DNA of 64,000 bases from Elymus sibiricus (Eukaryota; Streptophyta; Magnoliopsida; Poales; Poaceae), in contig CM077676.1 of the NCBI GenBank assembly GCA_039707655.1, positions 428,645,379-428,709,378 on the forward strand, written 5' to 3'. Within the stretch, counting starts at the first letter, position 1; every line of letters begins with the position of its first letter. Both the position numbers and the translations under genes were made by a program. Below are positions 21,765-33,298 of this stretch, piece after piece. Below the pieces are notes generated by a model that made no database searches, had not been told where the DNA came from, and was given only the letters and a program-made list of their open reading frames with translations.

Positions 21765-22425
21765 GCAAGCTTTCTTGCAGCGCCGTCGTGCTGCTGCTCT
21801 CATGGTCATGCTGGTGGTGGTCACTGCTCTGGCTCGCCGCTTCTTGGTGGCCGAGGCTCTGGCTCGCCGCGTCTTGGTGGCCGCGGCTCTGGCTCGCCGC
21901 GTCGTCCGGGTCGCCTCCGAGCTGCGAGCTCACCTCGCAGCCCAGCTCGTCCACCTTCTTCTCCTGCCCGTCGACGCCGATCACGCTCGCTGCCGCCCCG
22001 GCGGCCGCGAGCTCAACCTCGGCTGCCCGGCTGGTGGCCGGCTTGGCGAGGAGCGTGGGCCGGTCGTCGCCGGCCATGATGACCACGACGTGCTCCTGGA
22101 AATCCAGGGCCGGCTTGGACGCTCCGGACGCCGAGCCCTTCTCCCCGTCGGCGTCCCCCGCCGCCTGGCCATCCCGGTCGCCATCGAGGTACCCGGAGAG
22201 CTTCCAGTAGGAGCACGCCAGGATGAGCAGCGCGAAGGCGATGAGCCCCAGCATCGCCGCCAGCCCGCCGAAAAGGTACGGCACCGGAGACTGCCACGGC
22301 GAGTGTGGCGCCGTCCCGTTGATCAGCCCGTGCGCCGGCGCCACCGTCGGCGCCCCCACGTGGTGGCTCATGGCGACGAACTCGGCTCCGGGCCTCATGG
22401 CGACGAACTCGGCTCCGGGCCTCAT
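21760..22425 (-). CDS. GDU: GLUTAMINE DUMPER (GDU) family membrane protein
   Basis: GDU proteins are small single-pass membrane proteins whose overexpression in Arabidopsis raises amino-acid export. The protein here is 221 residues. A short N-terminus is followed by the conserved HSPWQSPVPYLFGG entry and a transmembrane segment (about residues 49-75, LAAMLGLIAFALLILACSYW). The cytosolic VIMAG motif follows in VVVIMAGDDRPTLLAKP (about 115-131). The tail is Ser/Gln/His-rich with a repeated SQSxGHQ(D/E)AA unit. The gene is intronless, as usual. I chose ATG at 22423-22425 as the first ATG after the TATA box; a GTG-started extension upstream is not credible. Two oddities: a perfect 9-residue repeat MRPGAEFVA at the N-terminus, and a stop codon lying in an HK5-derived fragment. 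It is longer than the typical 100-160 residues. Open frames on the opposite strand are shadows. Confidence 0.92.
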   Translation of the reverse strand: MRPGAEFVAMRPGAEFVAMSHHVGAPTVAPAHGLINGTAPHSPWQSPVPYLFGGLAAMLGLIAFALLILACSYWKLSGYLDGDRDGQAAGDADGEKGSASGASKPALDFQEHVVVIMAGDDRPTLLAKPATSRAAEVELAAAGAAASVIGVDGQEKKVDELGCEVSSQLGGDPDDAASQSRGHQDAASQSLGHQEAASQSSDHHQHDHESSSTTALQESLQ

Positions 22426-22552
22426 GGTTTGTGTTGGTGTCTGTGGGCACGGCGTAGCAGAGCAGAGGAGTTGCACCTGATCAGTTTGCTGCTCTGTTAT
22501 CTCTGTTTTTGTCTTGAGGGTGGTGTGGGAGGGGTGAGAGGGAAATGGGATG

Positions 22553-22560
22553 TATTTATA
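22553..22560 (-). promoter_or_regulatory. TATA box of the GDU gene
   Basis: TATAAATA on the minus strand, about 130 bp upstream of the chosen ATG. It predicts a transcription start near 22525 and a 5' UTR of about 100 bp rich in CT and CAACAC. Confidence 0.65.
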
Positions 22561-23369
22561 GAGGAGGAGGCTGGGGAGAAATATACTTGCATAACATTGG
22601 AGTATTGTCTATTTGTGATGCCAAGGAGGAATTTCATAAGACCAATGGGGAAATTCTTGTTTGGAGATGTGTACTCTGTTTCTAGATACAGCACCTTTTT
22701 GAGGCGAAACCGCGGGGAAATCCCCAATGCAACTTTTATAGATAACAAAAATTGTACGATCAGGGCTTTGGAGAAGCCAATAAGGAAAAAGATGAGTTAC
22801 AACTGATTAAGCCGTGATTTAAATTTGTGGGCATATTGCCTCTAGATTGTGTGCCCAACCATGGTGAGCTCATGTCCCAACTCTGAAAGCTACATGTTCC
22901 GTTCCTGAAGATCTTGTTTCTAAATACCACTCCCTTTGTGTATAATTGCGAGGCGCACCAATTTCATGCCAAATTGTCATGTCATAGACAATGTCAATTT
23001 CCAAACGACATGTCATTTTGGCACGAAGGAAGGTGCGGTCGGAGGGAAAACTTCTTCCTTTACCCCTGTTTATAGTGAAAGGTGGTTAATTTAATGGTTT
23101 TGGCTCTCCTTTCTGTGATCGCTGCAGTGATTTTAATCCATAGTGCAGCGAGGCGGATGACAATTAGGTTTAATTCGCACGGGTAATGATCAAAATGAAC
23201 GTGATTATGGGGGTAATTTCGGCACATCGCTATGGTTCTGGCTCACTGTGTCGTTCTTTCGCAAAAAAAAAAAAAGTGGTGAAATTTTCACGCCCTTTTC
23301 ATGATGTGGAAGGAGTAGTAAATTGTAGACCATCCTTCACAACAAGGATTGTGTGTGCTTCACATTTAC
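22561..23369. other. GDU upstream region
   Basis: No gene seen. It would contain the distal GDU promoter. An A-run of about 14 lies at 23262-23275. No operator-like repeat was recognised. Confidence 0.4.
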
Positions 23370-25390
23370 TCTTAGGTTTTGCATAAACTAGTTGGTGCAT
23401 AGAGTCAATAAGAATTCATATTGAATAGATGTATAATAGAAAAATATCCACATCTTCATTCATATTAATTTGAGAGTTCTCCCCAGATAAAATATAATGA
23501 TTCTACTTTAGGGACAGAGATCGTAGTTTAAAATATGCACCCGCAAGTCTTCGTAGAATGCAGGTCAATGCCATAAGCCGGTGCCACATTGGTCCATATT
23601 TTACAACGTTCATTAACTAATGGAGCTATCTATTATTAGTTTGCAAAAGTTGAGTAAATCCCAGTTAGACTTTTGGATCAACTTATGCCCATTTTTTCTA
23701 ATACTACTTCAAATACAACTTATTGGCTAGAAATCGCGGTTACATACATATTGCTCTGGTAGATATGAGGGATTTCAATACATTAATTTTTTTATTGAGT
23801 GATATATGCTTTTAGCTTACTAAGATTAATAAAAAAAATAGGCACTTGAAATCCAACGCTTCTCTCTTTAGATCAACGGGAGGGGACCTGTCCAGATTAT
23901 CATTTGTAAGAAAAGAGGACACAAGCGAACATATGTTAATATATGAGGTGGTGTTTTAAAAAAAAGTAAAAAAAAGGCTCTTGAGAATTATAGAAAATGT
24001 TAATTACATTACCACATATGTTGTGTTGGGTGGACCAATCATTCTGGCACTAGCCACTACAAGTATAGTAGCAAGTAGTAGAACTTTAGAAGTTTCCTTT
24101 GGCACCAGGTTGTGAATAGTTTGCCCATGGGTTTGGACTTGATTGTACCACGTGTGTTGGTGCATAAATTCCATGCACAGAGATATAAAGCTTAAGTTGA
24201 AACCTGCTTATTATGTGCCCATTTCATTGGTTATTGAATAGTGCCCTTGGGCATTTTTTTTCTTGAGGTACATGATTAAATAACTTATCTCGCTCTTAGT
24301 TTTTATATAGAAATCTAACGTGATTCCTAAATTGTAAGGTTGTTATATTTATACTAAGTTTTTTTAAGGAGTTAATAAAATTAACTAATTGTGTTGTGCG
24401 TGTGGAATGTGGATACCAGTATATGCGGATTATTAAAAAAAATCCCATTTGCCTTTCGGCTAAGGTTTTTGTATTAACTAGTTGGTGCGAAGAAATCATC
24501 AAGGATTATATTGTTCCATCATAACATAGAAGTGATACGAAAAATTAAATCTTCCTTCGTATGAATCTAGGAGTAATTCGTGGATACAAGGAAATAACTA
24601 CGTTTTAGAGCAGAAGGTGGTAGTTCTAAAATGTGCAAAACAGTTTTCGAGGATCCGGATTGATGCCATATGACAATGATGCATTGGTTCATATTTGACA
24701 ACCATCCATTAATTGGTAGGGTTGGCTACTTATTAGTTACCTCAAAATTGATTAAATATCAGTCATATCTTCGGACCAACACCTGGCCATTTTTTATCCT
24801 AGTATCGGTCCATATATAACTTAACGCCTAGAAATCACGTAATTTTGCTTGTGCCCTTGTTGTTTCAGTACTTCAATTTTGGTCGAAGTGATGCTTTTGG
24901 TGGACTAAGATTTATAAAAATCAGGTACTCGAGAATTAGCAAAAATAATAATTAAATTACCAGGTATATTGTCTAGGTCCAAGTAACTAGGAAAGATAGA
25001 ACATTGGGTGGACCAATCAATCATGCACTAGTCACTACAACTACTACATTAATTAGAAATGTAGAACTTTCCTATGGTGTGGGGTTGTGAATAGTTTGGC
25101 CTTGATTGTACCAAACATGTTAGTGAATAAATTCCATGCACAAACAAAACTAAAGCTAAAACTTGCTTAATTATGCGGTACACATTTGCTTGATTAGTGA
25201 ATAGTTTGGATTTTTTTTCTTGGTGGGGAGATCCTATGGTGTAATTAGTATTTTATACAACCGTAAGAAGATTCCTTAATTGTGGTCCCACCATACTTGT
25301 AGTATGTTTGTTCAAAGGGGTTAAGAAAATTAATTGATTGTGTCGTGTGTGCGGATACCGGTAGACGCAGATACATGGGAGGGAGAGATC
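23370..25390. repeat. Old direct tandem duplication of about 1 kb, non-coding
   Basis: Two adjacent diverged copies, about 23370-24460 and 24461-25390. Shared anchors in order: AACTAGTTGGTGC (23386 and 24477), TGATTCTACTTT/ACTACGTTTTAGAG context, GCATTGGTTCATATTT-like (23590 and 24683), TAGAAATCRCG (23730 and 24829), GTTGTGAATAGTTTG (24108 and 25084), AATTCCATGCACA (24166 and 25130) and GGATACCRGTA (24411 and 25354). Identity looks like about 65-75% with many indels. No conserved frame. Confidence 0.75.
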
Positions 25391-28155
25391 ATCTAGGACT
25401 CTACAAGAATTATTGTGTTGTGCACTTATTATAGGGAGACTCCAAGTCCAAACCAGAAATAAAAGGCAAGTATATGATATTGTTTAGGCGGGATGTAAGC
25501 ATCGTGCTTCTTTCTTTGGATAAAATTAATGAAAAGACAGATATATGTTAGTAGCAGTAAAGGGGAGCACTGGGGATGCACCCCATGTTAATGGTAATAT
25601 TATCCTATTAACCATAATTATTAGCGAATATTTTTAGCTGGGCTAAATAGTTATATTATTGTGCATGATAGCCTCACCACCGAACGCATATGATTTGGCA
25701 CATTTGTAGGATCTTCCTTTTTAGCTTTAGACACGGTAAAAATATATTGCACGCGACAATCAGATCAAGATAGGTGGATTTATATGTCTCGAGCATCGGC
25801 ACAAAGTTTAGCTGAAAATTAACATGTGGCACAAGTTGTTAACTACTACAATTAATTAACAAGCCATGTCCTTATCCATAAGCATCTGATTAGCTAGAAA
25901 AACCCATCGCTTAGTGGAGCTTTACCAGCGCCAAATTAATGTGGATTACGTCCGCAAGCTTTTCTTAGCCTAGAACTAGCTTAGCGTGACAAACTATGAG
26001 TGGCCGGAGGGCACAACACGTGGCCAATACTCCAATAGAATGATACTACTCCATAGATTATATCCAAGTAAGTAGATTAATTACTTTGCTTAGTGTAGTG
26101 ATTCTTTAAGCTTGCTGTTTTAACCAAAACATATATTCCCTCATAAACGACTTTTTGTTAGGGAGTATCCATCTTTCTCATTATGGGACATTAACACACA
26201 CATAGTGCATCAACTAATAAAAAAGGTGCATTTCCTGCCTCATAAAAACAAGATAGGTACGCTCATAGAAAGTTCTACGAAAAATGGTTTTGTTGCTCTT
26301 GCTTGGTGTGAGCTTATCCACACCAAAAGAGTGATGTTCCTGACCGTGCAAACTAAGATAGCGGTGTGTATTTTGTACAACATGCATGATTGTGTGGAGA
26401 AAAAGGGGTGCAATATGTCTCGAGTGTGCACACGCAAACCCGAATGTACGTTCTCTAGCGCGTCATGGTAGCTGATCCAACGAAAATTGTGCCTCTAGCA
26501 TGGATGCCAGCTCAACATAACAATGTCTTGTGTGCAGTGAGCTCTTCCAGAACGGCTCCCACTGCAACCGATCGATGCATGCAGAAGACTAGTGTCTATA
26601 TATTTTGTTGCTAGAACTAAGGATATGTATGGAGTGGCAATAAATTGTGATGCCGATCACAGCAAAAATTCAGAAGAATTGTGTCTCCTCCTAATCCTAA
26701 TGTCACATATCCACTTATCATCATGATGTATTGTTTGTTTCTATCACAATCATACAAGACATGACCTGAGCTAACCACCTAGAGAAAATTAATAAACCTC
26801 TATCCAGGTATAAAAGGCCTATTGGATTTGTCAAACTTAGACCGAGGTTTGGCAAACATTATTTGGTAATTATTTGAAAGTAATTACTTTGACTATGATC
26901 ACATAATTATGAATAAATTGCGTCACAACGCTCCTTGAAGAGACGGCGTAAAAACAAACAGCCGATTTAGATAATTTTTAAAATATGTTTGGATGTTCTA
27001 ATCCGTAGCGTTCCATGAAATTTCCACATTCTTTGAAAAGATCAAAATGCAAATTAAACCACATCCTAAACTGGAATAGGGTTCATACTAAATGGTTTTG
27101 GAAATTCCAAGGCTTAATATTGTCAGTTTCATAGTCGAGGGTTATAATCATAGCAAGGACTATATCTCAGGATTTAGGATGGAGTTACTTGCTCTATAGT
27201 TTGAGGAGACTCGTGTGTTGGTGGTCCCGTGCACGGTATGTGCACTTAGCAAACGAAAAAATCGTGCATCTACGAGCACATCAAACTAAGTATCATTTGT
27301 ACTAGAAGAAGAAACACTGAGAAGGCGCAAGTAGGACAAAACACAACACAAAAGGAGAGGAAAAAAACTATACGAAAAAGTAAGAAAGAAGAAACTACAA
27401 AAAAAAAAAACGGTGCACCTACTAATCAATATTGCTTAGGACTGAGAAATGGCCTACTCGAGCCGTCGAGCATCAATCAACTAGCTAGCTATAGTAAATA
27501 TCTCTTGCCATTAGTACACCGTACGTAGCCAAAACGGCAGCATATATCTCTCCCTAATGGAGTATTCATGATTAATCATAGGCTCTACCAATGCGTCCAC
27601 GGCATCTCCCTCCTCGATCCCTTTTCTCACTTTTCCATGGTGCATCGATCATCGATCGATGGATTCCACCCCCTCAATAAAATGACGATCGATTCCACTC
27701 TCGCAGGGCCCAATTGGGTTGTACATTCGTACATACCCAGTACTGGTTTATTTGTCTTTATCAGCTCGCGCAACAGCTAGCATCGATCGATGGATGGAAG
27801 GAAGGAGCTCACGAGCTTGCTTTAGCTTGTGTGCGCATGCATGCTGGGCTCACTCACTCCCATCATAGGGTGGTTATGTGTCCGCACCGATGAGGGGGCG
27901 CCGTACGTGTCGCCCTCGGTTCCGGTTGGCGTTGAGACCATTGCCCGACTTGACTTTCCCCGCTCAGAAATATCAACTTGACCTTGACGAACGACATGTG
28001 AGTTTGGATCCAACCACCCAAAGGTCAAGTCCATCTTGGCCGGGCTGTGAACTTGTCAGTTAATCACGTTCCGTACTGACACTTTATACGAGAGCCCCAA
28101 GCTAAATCATAAACTTATTCACCAAAAATAAGATCCTAAACTGTTAAAAACGGAT
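25391..28155. other. Intergenic, nothing recognised
   Basis: Mostly AT-rich, with many stops on both strands. No repeat partner in the window was found and no coding motif. 27480-27900 is richer in CGATCGAT-type words but shows no gene. Confidence 0.45.
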
Positions 28156-28169
28156 CACTTATGAATTTC
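28156..28169. repeat. LINE target-site duplication, left copy
   Basis: CACTTATGAATTTC, repeated exactly at 30418-30431 on the other side of the LINE. A 14-bp duplication is typical of target-primed reverse transcription. Confidence 0.95.
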
Positions 28170-28225
28170 TTTTTTTTTGAACACCGCCTCTTATATTAAT
28201 TAATCAAAAGAGACGTTACAATCGC

Positions 28226-28807
28226 TCACACAGAATTCACCGTACAGGGCGGTACATCATTAACAAGAATACCATCCGATCTATTGTCAAAGCAAAACTT
28301 TGCAATTAAATGTGCTACCCCATTGGCCGAGCGGCTAATCTTATTAATCTGTAAACTATTAATCAGCTTAGAGATACTCATTGCTTCCTTCTTCAAATCG
28401 AGCAAAGTTGACCTGTCAAAAATATCATTTGCAAGGGACGCAGCAGCAAACGCACAGTCAGTCTCTAAAGTTATAGGATTGTGGAGAGTAATACCAATAT
28501 AGAGACCGGCAATGCATGCCCTTATCTCCGCTTCCTCCACACTTTTACAGCACCCAATGAAATCTCAAGAAGATATAATGACATTCCCAGAAGAATCCCT
28601 GGCCACCACACCCACACTTGCGGCGCTGATGCTCTCCACAAAGCTTGCGTCAACATTAATCTTGATATAACCCGGAGGTGGGGCCTTCCAATCCGTCTTA
28701 GCCACTGCCATATTAGGATCAATTCTTAGTCCATGCATCGGACCTTTTCCTTTTTTTTTTTCGTGTCCACGAGAGGTAAGGAGTGATATGCAACAAAGGA
28801 TGACCAA
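28226..28807 (-). pseudogene. LINE RNase H-like domain (RVT_3), frameshifted
   Basis: Two pieces. 28807-28565 carries PPPGYIKINVDASF and VGVVARDSSGNV, the first RNase H strands with a catalytic Asp. 28540-28226 carries ETDC and the RSANGVAHLIAKF end motif. A frameshift near 28550 separates them. Confidence 0.8.
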
Positions 28808-29145
28808 TAATTATTCACAAAGCTAGCAGATGCTGAGACAGATTCCTTTCCCTTACCAAATATCAAATCATTTCTCAAATGCCAGGCTCTCCAAAATATG
28901 AAAATAATTTGGTCACGCATAGTATGGCTCAAATGACTTAGAAGATTAAGAAACCAATCAACCCCCGTGTATCTGAACACCTCCTCCGCGGGTAATTCCC
29001 AAATGTCCCTCATGGCCATACGCAGCGCAAAAGCCTTTGGGCACATGACAAGCGCATGAAAAGTACTTTCATCCTCCATTCCACAAATAGAACACGTACT
29101 AACAGTAGTTTGGTGATGAACCACTCTGTTTACCTGGACAGCCAA
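28726..29145 (-). pseudogene. LINE zinc-binding zf-RVT segment
   Basis: Contains TCSICGMEDESTFHALVMCP, the Cys-Cys-His-Cys pattern of the zf-RVT domain found between reverse transcriptase and RNase H in plant LINEs. It is out of frame with the preceding piece. Confidence 0.8.
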
Positions 29146-29202
29146 ACTATTGGACGCAACCCGCTAAGCAAAAATACCGATCTTAAGTGAAATATTGGCC
29201 TT

Positions 29203-30417
29203 CTAGATAGTATCCGAAATTTTCCTCTCTCCCATCTCCGCAGCACTATGCTGCCCCTCATCTTCCTTTTTTTCCTTTAGGGTAAGCGCAAGCTTGCACG
29301 CACTTTTAACCGAGAACAGCCCCGTCTTCTCAAAATGCCAAGCTACAAAATCACCATCCCCTGTTGACTGAATACGCAACCCAAGTATCTCCTCCGCATC
29401 ATATGGATAGAACAGATGCCTAACCAAATTCTCATCCCATCTCCTTGGTCCACTCAAGATAAAATCAGATACCCATTTGATCCTGGTCCTATTCTTCCTT
29501 GCAGTAACTTTAAGACCAGATGTTCTTGGGAGCCAGTTATCTCTCCAAATATTAATATTAGATCCGTCACACACTCTCCAGATAACTCCTGCTTTCAGAA
29601 GATTCAAACCATGCAGGATACCTTGCCAAGTGAGGGATGCCGACTGTGGAAAAGCAGTATCAAGAATATGCCCCTATGGATAGTATTTTGCCTTGATCAC
29701 TTCGCACAATGAGTCAGGGTTAACCACCAATCTCCAAGCCTGCTTAGCTAGGAGAGCTTGATTAAATAACCTGAGGTCACGGAAACCCATACCTCCCTCA
29801 CCTTTAGGCCTAGTCAATTTATCCCAAGCCAGCCAATTAGTCTTCCTCCTATCCTCCTCATCACCCCACCAAAAATTCCTTATAATCTGCGATAACTCCT
29901 CACAAAGTGATGCCGGAAATTTAAAGATACCCATGGCGTACACTGGAAGAGCCTGCAAAACAGATTTAATCAAAGTTTCCTTCGCCCCGCATGACGCATA
30001 TTTTTCAATCCAATCCGATAAGATTTTGAGAGCTTTTTCTTTAGTAGATTGAAATTTTCCAGCCTTCATTCGCCCTTGCGGCACCGGCAGCCCAAGATAT
30101 TTGTCCTCGAATCCCTCAGCAGTGATACACAAGATTACCATAACAGCCACTTGGACTTCCATACTACATTTCTTTCCAAACATAATAGAGCATTTATCTA
30201 GACTCAATAACTGGGTCGTTCCCTTCTCATAAGTGGAAATAATATTTTTAATTGCCAACGCTTGGTCAATGTACCCTTTGAAAAATAACAGGCAGTCATC
30301 GGCAAACAGGAGATGAGAAATTCCAGGAGCATACCTATTGACCTTGATGTCCAGAAGAGATCCTCTAGCACATGCATCTTGTAACAATAAAGAAAGAGCC
30401 TCGGCCACAAACAAGAA
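29203..30417 (-). pseudogene. LINE reverse transcriptase C-terminal half
   Basis: Begins at the truncation point and soon shows the catalytic [13 protein letters not shown] motif, then [24 protein letters not shown] and [19 protein letters not shown], all typical of plant L1 elements. An in-frame TAG follows KYYP (about 29671-29673); the frame then reads on to 29203 (WRVCDGSNINIWRDNWLPR). Non-functional. Confidence 0.88.
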
Positions 30418-30431
30418 CACTTATGAATTTC
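30418..30431. repeat. LINE target-site duplication, right copy
   Basis: CACTTATGAATTTC, identical to the left copy at 28156-28169. Confidence 0.95.
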
Positions 30432-30780
30432 AATTTGCCTGCTTCTAAGGTGTGTTTTTTGCCTCATAGGGCATTTTCAAGCATAGTCGGAACGTTAAAT
30501 GCCATAGAGAAGGACGTCTAGCGCATAGGTTGCCACTGCTAGGTCCATCAACAAAAACCCATATTTGAGTTTTTCACAATGAGACCTCAAAAACCCGTAA
30601 TCAAAGAGCACCGCCAGTTTGGAGCCCCCTGATGCTGCCATCTCCACTTGCCGAGTTAGCATTGTCGTACCGTCCGTCCTTAACAAACTATAGCCAAACA
30701 CGAACGCAAAAAACTAGCGCCCCGCACGCCCGAAGGAAGATGCAGCATAATGATGTGCGCTTGGCAGCACCAAGGGCCAT
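30432..30780. other. Intergenic, nothing recognised
   Basis: Continuation of the DNA into which the LINE inserted. No coding or repeat signal seen. Confidence 0.4.
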
Positions 30781-31940
30781 TAGAGTGTCCGTCAGTCAAG
30801 CCAAGTTGATAACAGCCCATTGGAAATCATGTCTACGTTGAATTCTCATGCAACTGGTGCACCCAACCACTGAAAATTCATGCTAAAAGTACACAATATA
30901 TCTACAAATTATTCAGTAGATAGATACAATACAATATACTTCTATCATGCCAGAAGTATTCAATCATAACTTCAACTTACAAGTGGTCTCAATTAACACC
31001 GACCCGTCTCAAGCAAAAAAACGTAAAACAATTAGAATTTAATACCACTAATCGTCGCCGGCAAACATTTATTTTTGAAAGGTCTACAGGGACATTAGGC
31101 CACCTGAAAAAATTTCATTCTGCCGCTAGGCGGCAAGCAAAATTTACACAGAAGGGGAAAGGGAAGAAGATCGACACTCGGTGGTCGACAGAAAGAAGCA
31201 CTTAGGAGCGCACACTCTTTACAACATGAAGAACGACCGAGCAGAGCAAGGGGCGGGCAGAGTGGAAGATTACAACGAGGTGGAAAAGCTTTGCACCCGG
31301 CGACCATTTTCCCTAGCATGGGCAACCCAGTTTGATGGCCTAGGCCCGAAAGCCCAACATCCATGCCTGGCTTGGGGTCAGCTTCTTCGCACGAAAGCTC
31401 GGAAAAAGCCCGAGAGGGTGCATCAATATTTTATTCAAAAACAGCTACAATAATTGATTTATATACCCAAAGATGATTAGTTAAATAGAGAAGTGTATTA
31501 TTTATGTGTTTCGGGCAGGCTGGACCTCGAGCTTGTGATTTTTAGATCAAGCTTTGTCAAGCTCAACCCAAAACCTGGCTCAGCCCGACCCAGGGTATGA
31601 ACAAGTCTTATCATTGACATAGAGAAATTTGTTTGGAAGTTACGCCCCTAAGTGCTAGGCACCGTCGGAAGAATCACCGCGAGGCCAACAGATCTCGCTC
31701 TCACTCACAGTCAGGCCTCAACCCTAATCGTGTTGAGAAGGCTAGTAGTATTGGGTTGCACCGCACTACGCTGCTTCTAGATCCACCACATCTCCAGCAT
31801 GATCATCAAAGAAAAGCCCTTTCTCTCAAATGTGGGGAGGGGGGTGGAGTGGATGGCATGTTGTCACCAATCCACGGAGTCATCCCCGACAACGGGGTTG
31901 GAAGATCAGATCCGCAAGAGCACCTCGCGCCAAATACCTA
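30781..31940. repeat. Tandem unit 1 (about 1.16 kb), contains the empty Helitron site
   Basis: Matches unit 2, which is spread over 32195-33026, 34362-34529 and 45035-45145. It begins TAGAGTGTCCGTC and ends in CACCTCGCGCCAAATACCT next to a Stowaway MITE. Identity with unit 2 is about 95% by eye. At 31799/31800 it has an uninterrupted A/T junction where unit 2 carries the Helitron. Open frames in it are not convincing. Confidence 0.88.
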
Positions 31941-32175
31941 CTACCTCCGTCCGGGTTTATTAGGCCCCATTGTATTTTGGGTCCAACTTTGACTATGTAT
32001 TTTACTAAAAATATATAAAGTATATGATACAAAAAGTATATTGTTAGATTTGTATTTGAAAGAGGTTTTCTATGGCATAGTTTTTGTGACATATAGTTTA
32101 CATATTATTATTTAAATGCATGGTTAAATTTTGACTCAAAATGAAAGGGGGCCTAATAAACCTGGACGGAGGGAG
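31941..32175. mobile_element. Stowaway MITE
   Basis: 235 bp with inverted ends: the left is CTACCTCCGTCCGGGTTTAT and the right, reversed, is CTCCCTCCGTCCAGGTTTAT, the Stowaway (Tc1/mariner) terminus. TA target duplications lie at 31939-31940 and 32176-32177. No coding, as usual; it depends on a mariner transposase in trans. Confidence 0.9.
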
Positions 32176-32194
32176 TAGGTATTTGGCGCGAGGC

Positions 32195-33026
32195 TAGAGT
32201 GTCCGTCGGTCAAGCCAAGTTGATAACAGCCCATTGGAAATCATGTGGACGTTGAGTTCTCATGAAACTGGTGCACCCAACCACTGAAAATTCATGCTAA
32301 AAGTACACAATATTTCTACAAATTATTCAGTAGATAGATACAATACAATATACTTCTATCATGCCACAAGTATTCAATCATAACTTCAATCAAGCCAAGT
32401 GGTCTCAATTAACACCGACCCGTATGAAGCCAAAAAACCGTAAAACAATTAGAATTTAATACCACTAATCGTCGCCGGCAAACATTTATTTTTGAAAGGT
32501 TGTAGGGACATTAGGCCACCTGAAAGGCAAGCAAAATTTACACAGAAAGGGAAAGGGAAGAAGATCGACACTCAATGGTCGACAGAGAGAAGCACTTAAG
32601 AGCGCACACTCTTTACAACATGAAGAACGACCGAGCAGAGCAAGGGGCGGGCAGAGTGGAAGATTACAACGAGGTGGAAAAGCTTTGCACCCGGCGACCA
32701 TTTTCCGTAGCATGGGCAACCCAGTTTGATGGCCTAGGCCCGAAAGCCCAACATCCATGCCTGACTTGGGGTCAGCTTCTTCGCACGAAAGCTCGGAAAA
32801 AGCCCGAAGAGGGTGCATCAATATTTTATTCAAAAACAGCTACAATAATTGATTTATATACCCAAAGATGATTAGTTAAATAGAGAAGTGTATTATTTAT
32901 GTGCTTCGGGCAGGCTGGACCTCGAGCTTGTGATTTTTGGATCAAGCTTTGTCAAGCTCAACCCAAAACTTGGCTCAGCCCGACCCATGGTATGAACAAG
33001 TCTTATCATTGACATAGAGAAATTTG
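32195..33026. repeat. Tandem unit 2, first part
   Basis: Direct repeat of 30781-31626. Small indels separate the copies, for example 32520 lacks about 20 bp present at 31105-31130. Interrupted at 33026 by a Mutator-like element and resumed at 34362. Confidence 0.9.
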
Positions 33027-33086
33027 TGGGATCAACTAATTAAGGATCGCTCCTTCGAAAGCCTCCCAACGATCACTTGGGGTGGG

Positions 33087-33120
33087 CTGAGAGCACGCTA
33101 CTTGGCGCGCTCTCAGCCGC
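33087..33120. repeat. Left subterminal palindrome
   Basis: GGCTGAGAGC and GCTCTCAGCC form a 10-bp stem with a loop of about 14 bp. It mirrors the stronger palindrome near the other end of the element. Confidence 0.75.
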
Positions 33121-33298
33121 CGCCACGTGTCGCGCTCTGGGCGCTCCCTCGGAGTTTTTTTTCGCACACGTTTTCGGCTTTTTAAACGGTTTTTTCCTGG
33201 GTTTTTTTTTTGGCTTTTTGGTTTTCCACCGGTCTTCCTTAACTTTTGGACAAAAAAAAATTTTGAATTTTTTTTGCGCAAAAATACGCTTTTTTTTC

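Larger units (their letters stand above)
28170..30417 (-). mobile_element. 5'-truncated non-LTR retrotransposon (L1-type LINE)
   Basis: 2248 bp lying between perfect 14-bp target duplications, with a poly-A tail (read as T at 28170-28178 on the plus strand) next to the left copy. Minus-strand order is the second half of reverse transcriptase, the zf-RVT region and RNase H. The endonuclease and the first reverse transcriptase motifs are missing, as expected for an aborted reverse transcript. Frameshifts and stops have since accumulated. Confidence 0.93.

Noticed and set aside
21775..22806. 343-codon plus-strand frame
   Set aside because: It is antisense to the GDU coding sequence and Arg/Ala-rich from GC content; the minus strand has family motifs.
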